The notes under the pieces were generated by a model. The model was not told the origin of the DNA. It did no database searches and saw nothing but the letters and a program-made list of their open reading frames with translations. Positions 59,354-64,000 of a stretch of DNA of 64,000 bases are shown piece by piece. A program made the translations under genes and the position numbers. Every line of letters begins with the position of its first letter. The stretch's first letter is position 1. The stretch covers positions 1,302,001-1,366,000 of the forward strand of contig OY762251.1 in assembly GCA_963665395.2 (NCBI GenBank), given 5' to 3'. This stretch comes from Bin87 sp963665395. Its GTDB lineage: Bacteria; Chloroflexota; Dehalococcoidia; Lucifugimonadales; UBA3495.

Positions 59354-60490
59354 TCAGTCGGCCGGCAGGCCCATGGCCCGGTTGGCGCGGCGCTCGGCGC
59401 GTTCCAGATACCAGTCGTCCATGGTCATGGGGCTGCCCTTGCCGCCGCGACGGGCCATGATGACTTCCGACATGATGCTGACGGCCAGCTCCTCGGGTTC
59501 CAACGCGCCGATGTCCAGGCCGATGGGCGCGCGAACCTGGGCCAGCCGCTCGCGGGGCACGCCTTCCTGCAACAGACGCTGGTAGATCATCAGCGTCTTG
59601 CGCCGGCTGCCCAGCAGCCCGATGTAGCGGGCGCGGGTGGTCAGCGCGGATTCCAGGGCCACGTCGTCGAACCAGTGGCCGCGAGACGCCACGACGATGA
59701 AGCTGTTGACGTTGATGTCCAGATGCTTGGCCCAGTCGGTGTAGGGGGTGACGATGGTTTCCTCAGCATAGGGGAAGCGTTCCGCGTTGGCGAAGTCCTC
59801 CCGGTCGTCCACGATATAGACCCGGTAGCCCAGGCGGTGGGCCAGGTCGGCGGTGGCTTTGCCGACGTGTCCGCCGCCCACCATCACCAGCGTGGGCGGT
59901 GTGGTGAAACCTTCGATGAAGAGTTCGGTATCGGCGTCCAAGTCCACGGATTCGCTGGCTCCGATGGAGGCGACGCGACCGCAGGCTTCCAGCGCCACCT
60001 CGTCCAGCTCCGCCGTGCCGATGCCGCCGGCGATGGAGCCGTCGGAGCGCAGCAGCAGCTTGGCGCCCAGGGCGGCGGTGTCGCCGTCGGAGCGGACGAC
60101 GGTGGCCAGGGCGGCCGGTTCCGCGCCATCATAAGCGCCCAGCAGCTCCTGGCCGATGTCGGAGAAGTCGTTGGTATCCCAGAAGGGTTCCAGGTAGAAG
60201 TACATGGTGCCGCCGCAGACCAGGCCGTCGCGGGCGGCGATGTCCTCGTTGAGGTAGTAGTCCTTGAACTCCGGCCCGCCCTGGTTGCGGAGGATTTCGC
60301 GGGCGGCAAACCAGATGTCGCCCTCCACGCAGCCGCCGCCCAAGGTGCCCACGGCGGAGCCGTTCTCGCGGACGAGGAGCATGGCGCCGGCCTTCTGGGG
60401 CGTGGATCCCTTGGTGCGGACCACCGTAGCCAGCACGCAGGGGTTCCCGGATTCCAACTGATTGACCGCTTCCTGAATTACTTCGCGCAC
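59354..60490 (-). CDS. XdhC/CoxI family protein
   Basis: 378 aa from a GTG at 60490 (AGGTGAT upstream); an ATG at 60577 would extend it by 29 residues. XdhC_CoxI domain: CVLATVVRTKGSTPQKAGAM and SAVGTLGGGCVEGDIWFA. Second domain: GTAALGAKLLL... then VMVGGGHVGKATADLAHRLG (Rossmann) and ARYIGLLGSRRKTLMIYQRL. XdhC-type proteins insert or sulfurate the molybdenum cofactor for hydroxylases. No molybdenum hydroxylase genes lie in the window, so its client must be elsewhere. Confidence 0.85.
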   Translation of the reverse strand: MREVIQEAVNQLESGNPCVLATVVRTKGSTPQKAGAMLLVRENGSAVGTLGGGCVEGDIWFAAREILRNQGGPEFKDYYLNEDIAARDGLVCGGTMYFYLEPFWDTNDFSDIGQELLGAYDGAEPAALATVVRSDGDTAALGAKLLLRSDGSIAGGIGTAELDEVALEACGRVASIGASESVDLDADTELFIEGFTTPPTLVMVGGGHVGKATADLAHRLGYRVYIVDDREDFANAERFPYAEETIVTPYTDWAKHLDINVNSFIVVASRGHWFDDVALESALTTRARYIGLLGSRRKTLMIYQRLLQEGVPRERLAQVRAPIGLDIGALEPEELAVSIMSEVIMARRGGKGSPMTMDDWYLERAERRANRAMGLPAD

Positions 60491-60624
60491 GACATCACCT
60501 GCCTGGGGACTGATTCCGGCGTATTTTTGCCAATTCTGCCGGCCGGGAGCAGATGGCCGGCGGGTTGCTGAACGCATTATAACTTAACGGGGGTAGGTTG
60601 CATGAGTCGCCGCATCCGCCCCGT

Positions 60625-61008
60625 TCATGCCGCGATCGTAGCAACGTCGTACCGTCGCAGGGCAGGATCCGCTGTAACCAACACCAGACTCTCGGCCTGA
60701 GCTTGCGCCACGAGCATACGGTCAAAAGGGTCCCGGTGGATAAGCGGGAGTTGAGCCATCAGTTCCCCGTGGCTGAACGTGACGGGCAGTTCCTTCAGGC
60801 CCGCCAGCGCAATCTCCGCTATCAGGTTGTCGGGAACCTGTAGCCTTCCCAACGCGCGTTTGATGGCAATTTCCCAAAAGGTGGCTGCGCTGACGAACAC
60901 CTCGTTGCCGGTATCCGCCATGACTGCTCGGGTGGCGGCGCTCAATCTGGCGTTGCCGGTGAGCGGCCACAGCAGCACGCGGGTATCCAGCAGCAGCCGG
61001 AGCATCAA
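60625..61008 (-). CDS. vapC: PIN-domain toxin, VapC type
   Basis: 127 aa. The PIN acids are visible: RLLLDTRVLLWPLTG (first Asp), FWEIAIKRALGRLQ (Glu), HRDPFDRMLVAQAQ (Asp) and VTADPALRRYDVATIAA. Mg-dependent ribonuclease toxin. The ATG overlaps the stop of the antitoxin gene by 4 bases. Arg replaces the more usual His after the first Asp-Thr (LDTR for LDTH). Confidence 0.87.
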   Translation of the reverse strand: MMLRLLLDTRVLLWPLTGNARLSAATRAVMADTGNEVFVSAATFWEIAIKRALGRLQVPDNLIAEIALAGLKELPVTFSHGELMAQLPLIHRDPFDRMLVAQAQAESLVLVTADPALRRYDVATIAA

Positions 61009-61265
61009 GCCTCGTCCGGGAAAACCGGGCCGTTCTCGAACAGGTCGATCAGATCTTGCGGCGTTTCGTCAAAATCCGGCGCAATCCAAATCTGGCCTTT
61101 AAGCCGCCCAAATTGGCGCTCTTTCTTCGCCGGCGGCGGTTCTTCCCGGCACGGCGTCAGCGCCAGGTAGGGTTTGCCGGCTTTGCTGATGATCTCCTCG
61201 CCTTGCCAGGCCAGTTCGCCCAGTTCCGCAAGGCGGGTTTCCGCTTCATTGATGTTGATTTGCAT
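61005..61265 (-). CDS. vapB: Phd/YefM-family antitoxin
   Basis: 86 aa. MQININEAETRLAELGELAW and GEEIISKAGKPYLALTPC are the Phd/YefM DNA-binding fold; GRLKGQIWIAPDFDETPQDL is the toxin-binding tail. AGGAGT precedes the ATG. It neutralises the PIN toxin and probably autoregulates the pair. Confidence 0.85.
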   Translation of the reverse strand: MQININEAETRLAELGELAWQGEEIISKAGKPYLALTPCREEPPPAKKERQFGRLKGQIWIAPDFDETPQDLIDLFENGPVFPDEA

Positions 61266-61322
61266 TGCAGGTACTCCTGGCCGGCGCGATAGCAGGCGCG
61301 TCAGTCGATGCGGTCGGTTCGT

Positions 61323-61892
61323 CTAGCGGCGGCGGCGGAACAGTTGCCAGACGGCTACGCTGAAACCGGGCAGCAGATCGCCGCCGTCGAGTACGTCATC
61401 CTCGCCCAATACCACCGGCGGCGCGTCGGGAAAGTATCGCGTAACAGTGACCGTTGCCGGGTTGGGAACCCAGACTTCCCGCGCCCCATAGTCAAGCCAC
61501 ATCCGAGCTTTGTCGGACAGCAGGCGGTCGGAGCGGGAATTGCTGGGGGATTCGACTTCAATGCAGAGGTCGGGAGTAAGGTTGGGAAAGCCCATGGTTC
61601 CGGGCGGGATCCGTCCCGGCGCGAACCAGGCCACATCGGGGCAACGCACCGTGTCAGGGTTGGATTCCAGCCGGTATCCGGGTTCGCCGGTATAAATTTC
61701 GCCGAAGTCAGTGGCCTCGGTGTATTGAAACAGCAGGCCGCTAGAGCGGGCCACGGTCATAGCGTGCGGTTTGCCGGTACCCACTTCTTTCTCCGTCAGT
61801 ACGCCTCGGATCAGTTCGTAGCGCTTGCCGGGAATCCGCTCCATCTCCAGGAATTCGTCGGCAGTCATCAGGCGCGGTTTGATGGTGGTCAT
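61323..61892 (-). CDS. Uma2 family endonuclease-fold protein, fourth copy
   Basis: 189 aa from the ATG at 61892. LMTADEFLEMERIPGKRYEL, VRCPDVAWFAPGRIPPGT (acid), CIEVESPSNSRSDRLLSDKA (Glu) and MWLDYGAREVWVPNPATVTV. More divergent than the tandem copies at 38925 and 39560; ends in a basic RRRR tail. Uma2 proteins of unknown role. Confidence 0.87.
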   Translation of the reverse strand: MTTIKPRLMTADEFLEMERIPGKRYELIRGVLTEKEVGTGKPHAMTVARSSGLLFQYTEATDFGEIYTGEPGYRLESNPDTVRCPDVAWFAPGRIPPGTMGFPNLTPDLCIEVESPSNSRSDRLLSDKARMWLDYGAREVWVPNPATVTVTRYFPDAPPVVLGEDDVLDGGDLLPGFSVAVWQLFRRRR

Positions 61893-61995
61893 CGTTCGCC
61901 TCAGCATGGTGGGCAACGCCGGCCCAAGTTGGCCGTATTATACGCCATCGCTTTGTCGCCGTTCCCGCGGCCCAGGGCCTTTCGGTTTTCATATT

Positions 61996-62114
61996 TGTCA
62001 TTGCGAGCGTAGCGAAGCAATCTCGTCGAGACACTGGCGGCTAACCACAAACAGGTCCGTTCCAACGACGAGATTGCCATCCGCCAGAGGCGGACTACGC
62101 TCCTCGCAATGACA
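61996..62114 (-). repeat. X/Y palindromic element, last full copy (X2 right, longest loop)
   Basis: TGTCATTGCGAGCGTAGCG at left, right X2 arm with TCCGCCAGAGGCGGA. The internal loop is the longest seen among the full copies. Confidence 0.83.
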
Positions 62115-62257
62115 ACCGAAAGACCCTGTCCCGCGGCCGGGCGGCAGTGGTAGCGCCAGCCGGCTATCGTGTATCATTGCCCCGTATGTAACAATCTGCC
62201 GACACTCTCCGTTATTCCGCGTTATTCCGTATTTTCCTCAACCCAAACGGCGGTGTG

Positions 62258-63403
62258 ATGATGACTATGACCAGGCGACGAGTTACCAAGCCGGTGTACG
62301 TGGGCGGCGTCAAGGTGGGCGGCGACGCCGATATTACCGTCCAGTCCATGACCAAGACGGACACCCGCGACGTGAAGGCCACCGTGCGGCAGATTCACGA
62401 ACTGGAGGAGGCCGGCTGCGAAATCATCCGCTCCGCCGTGCCGGACATGGAAGCCGCCAAAGCCATGGCGGAAATCAAGAAGCAGATCCACATACCGCTG
62501 GTCGCCGACATCCACTTTCATTACCAACTGGCGCTGGAGTGCGCTGCCGGCGGTATTGACTGCCTGCGGCTGAACCCCGGCAACCTGCGCAATGAGGACC
62601 AGGTGCGCCAGGTGGTGCAGGCCGCCAAGGAGCGCAACATCCCCATCCGCATCGGCGTGAACTTCGGCAGCCTGCCTCCCGTGGGCGGCATCGGGCGCAC
62701 TCGCGGCTTCTCCCGCCACATGGACCTGGTGAACCGGCTGCCCAAGGCCGGCGAGGCCCAGGCCGGCGACTACAGCGTGGTGGACCACATGGTCGCCACC
62801 GCCCTCTGGGAAATCAGCCTGCTGGAAGAGCAGGACTTCGACCAGATCAAGATTTCCATGAAGGCATTTGACGTTCCCACCACGGTGGAAGCCTACCGCC
62901 GCCTGGGCGAGATGGTGCCCTACCCGCTGCACCTGGGCATCACCGAGGCGGGAACGGCGAAGTCGGGTTCCATCCGCACCGCCGTGGGGCTGGGCGTGCT
63001 GCTGTACGAGGGTATCGGCGACACCATCCGCGTCTCCCTGAGCGACGACAGCGTTGAGGAAGTCATCGCCGGCTTCGAGATCCTGAAGTCGCTGAACCTG
63101 CGCGACAAGGGCACCACCATGGTGGCCTGCCCCAGCTGCGGCCGGGCCGACGTGGACATCCGCAAGCTCGCCAACGACGTGGACGCGCTGCTGAAAAAGA
63201 CGGACAAGAACATCAAGGTCGCCGTGATGGGCTGTGAGGTCAACGGCCCCGGCGAGGCCAAGGACGCCGACGTGGGCATCGCCGCCGGCGCCGGCCGGGC
63301 CATCATCTTCCGCAAGGGCGAAAAGATCCGGGTGGTGCCGGAAGACGAAATGCTGACCGCGCTGATGGAGGAGATCGAGAAGACGCCGGTCAAGGCCGGA
63401 TAG
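62258..63403 (+). CDS. ispG: (E)-4-hydroxy-3-methylbut-2-enyl-diphosphate synthase
   Basis: 381 aa. Reductive dehydration step of the MEP isoprenoid pathway, converting MEcPP to HMBPP with a 4Fe-4S cluster. The N-terminal barrel has DADITVQSMTKTDTRDVKAT, IPLVADIHFHYQLALECAAG and LRLNPGNLRNEDQVRQVV; VNFGSLPPVGGIGRTRGF and KISMKAFDVPTTVEAYRRL follow. Fe-S cysteines are in VACPSCGRADVDIRKL (two) and VMGCEVNGPGEAKDADVG (one) with the cluster Glu in the latter. Start codon choice among three in-frame starts (62255 GTG, 62258 ATG, 62261 ATG) is open. A toxin gene follows 3 bases after the stop. Confidence 0.92.
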   Translation: MMTMTRRRVTKPVYVGGVKVGGDADITVQSMTKTDTRDVKATVRQIHELEEAGCEIIRSAVPDMEAAKAMAEIKKQIHIPLVADIHFHYQLALECAAGGIDCLRLNPGNLRNEDQVRQVVQAAKERNIPIRIGVNFGSLPPVGGIGRTRGFSRHMDLVNRLPKAGEAQAGDYSVVDHMVATALWEISLLEEQDFDQIKISMKAFDVPTTVEAYRRLGEMVPYPLHLGITEAGTAKSGSIRTAVGLGVLLYEGIGDTIRVSLSDDSVEEVIAGFEILKSLNLRDKGTTMVACPSCGRADVDIRKLANDVDALLKKTDKNIKVAVMGCEVNGPGEAKDADVGIAAGAGRAIIFRKGEKIRVVPEDEMLTALMEEIEKTPVKAG

Positions 63404-63406
63404 CGT

Positions 63407-63706
63407 ATGTACGAAATCCGGCAAGCGCCAGAGTTCAGCGAGTGGCTGGACAGGTTGGACTCCAAGACTAGAGACCAGATTCTCATCGTGCTTGACCGCA
63501 TGGCGGGAGGCAATTGGGGAGACTATAGACCTATCGCCGGTGCGCCGGGGGTATTTGAGCGTCGTTTGACGGGCAGAGGTCCGGGCATCAGACTATACTT
63601 TTGCCGTCAGGGATCCAATCTGTTGATGTTCCTGATTGGCGGAAACAAAGCTTCACAACGCTCGGATATAGCCCGAGCCCGCCGCCTTCGCGAACGCTAC
63701 GCATAA
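63407..63706 (+). CDS. RelE/ParE-type toxin, HigB subgroup
   Basis: 99 aa. SEWLDRLDSKTRDQILIVLD, GNWGDYRPIAGAPGVFERRL, IRLYFCRQGSNLLMFLIGGN and QRSDIARARRLRERYA match HigB-like (phage Gp49) toxins that cut ribosome-bound mRNA. The ATG lies 4 bases after the ispG stop, so it is probably read through from ispG. A partial antitoxin-like gene follows after 13 bases. Confidence 0.82.
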   Translation: MYEIRQAPEFSEWLDRLDSKTRDQILIVLDRMAGGNWGDYRPIAGAPGVFERRLTGRGPGIRLYFCRQGSNLLMFLIGGNKASQRSDIARARRLRERYA

Positions 63707-63719
63707 AGGAGCGAAAATA

Positions 63720-64000
63720 ATGGCCCTCATCAGACACGATGACTATGTTAGGGATAGAGCAGCCCGGGACCCCGAGTTTGCCCGCCTGCACCGCCAAACC
63801 GCAAGCGAACTCTTGGACGGCAACGATGAAGACCGCAGCATCGCCATGCATATATTGCAGGTCCAACTTGGCCTCACCGAGGCTGAAATCCAGGCCCTCC
63901 GCTCTGCCCATGCCGCCGCCCCGCGCGACGCCGCTTACTTCATTAGATTCGGAACCTACAAACTGGATGCTTGTGATTACGCCGCCGCGGCTGCCAACTA
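63720..64000 (+). CDS. Probable antitoxin partner of the RelE/ParE toxin, 3' end outside window
   Basis: 93 codons in view. MALIRHDDYVRDRAARDPEF, HRQTASELLDGNDEDRSIAM, HILQVQLGLTEAEIQALRSA, then AYFIRFGTYKLDACDYAAAA. Helical, with an early acidic/basic segment; the part present does not show a clear HTH. AAGGAG precedes the ATG by 7 bases and the gene follows the toxin directly, which fits a toxin-then-antitoxin HigBA-like order. Confidence 0.55.
   Translation, partial: MALIRHDDYVRDRAARDPEFARLHRQTASELLDGNDEDRSIAMHILQVQLGLTEAEIQALRSAHAAAPRDAAYFIRFGTYKLDACDYAAAAAN

Noticed and set aside
1213..62114. Dispersed repeats as a CRISPR array
   Set aside because: Copies are kilobases apart, imperfectly inverted, without equal spacers or adjacent cas genes.

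Overview
This is a GC-rich, gene-dense bacterial chromosome segment with no phage or plasmid backbone. The best taxonomic guess is a Chloroflexota of the Dehalococcoidia/SAR202 type. This is an inference from content: a flavin LLM oxidoreductase, several Rieske oxygenases, type III CoA-transferases, tandem carboxymuconolactone-decarboxylase genes, DUF1501/DUF1800 proteins, four Uma2 genes and an Eis-like acetyltransferase. No rRNA or marker phylogeny is available here to confirm it.

Layout. 1-1131: a partial staphylococcal-nuclease-like gene and a two-domain sulfurtransferase whose catalytic-cysteine codon is an in-frame UGA followed by a SECIS-like hairpin (probable selenoprotein). 1403-8468: an addB / aspartyl-protease-like / addA recombination operon. 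9052-15845: an oxygenase island with two Rieske oxygenase alpha subunits, one beta subunit, two alpha/beta hydrolases and an SDR. 16015-21021: a tandem-repeat coiled-coil membrane protein, an NHL propeller, DUF1501 and DUF1800. 21290-23656: a HEPN-like two-gene pair and two His-rich exported proteins. 23721-29316: citrate synthase, LLM oxidoreductase, SDR, Eis-like acetyltransferase and a RelA/SpoT-type alarmone synthetase. A CAU tRNA lies at 29587. 29722-38928: two CoA-transferases around a Uma2 gene, HpcH/HpaI aldolase, DUF192 lipoprotein, PfkB kinase, an AlbA_2 ATPase-like regulator and an aminotransferase. 38925-48732: tandem Uma2 genes and a catabolic cluster (MaoC-like hydratase, two polysaccharide-deacetylase-fold hydrolases, VOC, cupin, three tandem CMD proteins, MFS transporter). 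48846-61892: small membrane proteins, GNAT, ImmA/IrrE peptidase with a membrane partner, LVIVD propeller, M19 dipeptidase, MFS exporter, MetE-like protein, two coiled-coil proteins around an FAD oxidoreductase, XdhC, VapBC and Uma2. 62258-64000: ispG followed by a RelE/ParE-HigB type toxin and a partial downstream partner.

The catabolic genes together suggest oxygenation, hydrolysis, dehydrogenation, CoA transfer, hydration and aldol cleavage of aromatic or cyclic organic compounds, with citrate synthase taking acetyl units; no substrate can be assigned from sequence alone.

The intergenic spaces carry at least five families of short palindromic repeats. The most striking is a ~90-130 bp element with 15 full copies and 2 half copies. 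Each full copy pairs one long (X) arm with one short (Y) arm, and the X arm exists with or without an extra small hairpin. A second family is a perfect 28-bp palindrome found three times directly at the 3' ends of genes. Other families are REP-like elements of the CATTCCGGCGAAAGCCGGAATC type, AGGATT-rich inverted repeats, and TTTAGAGTAGATACAG repeats.
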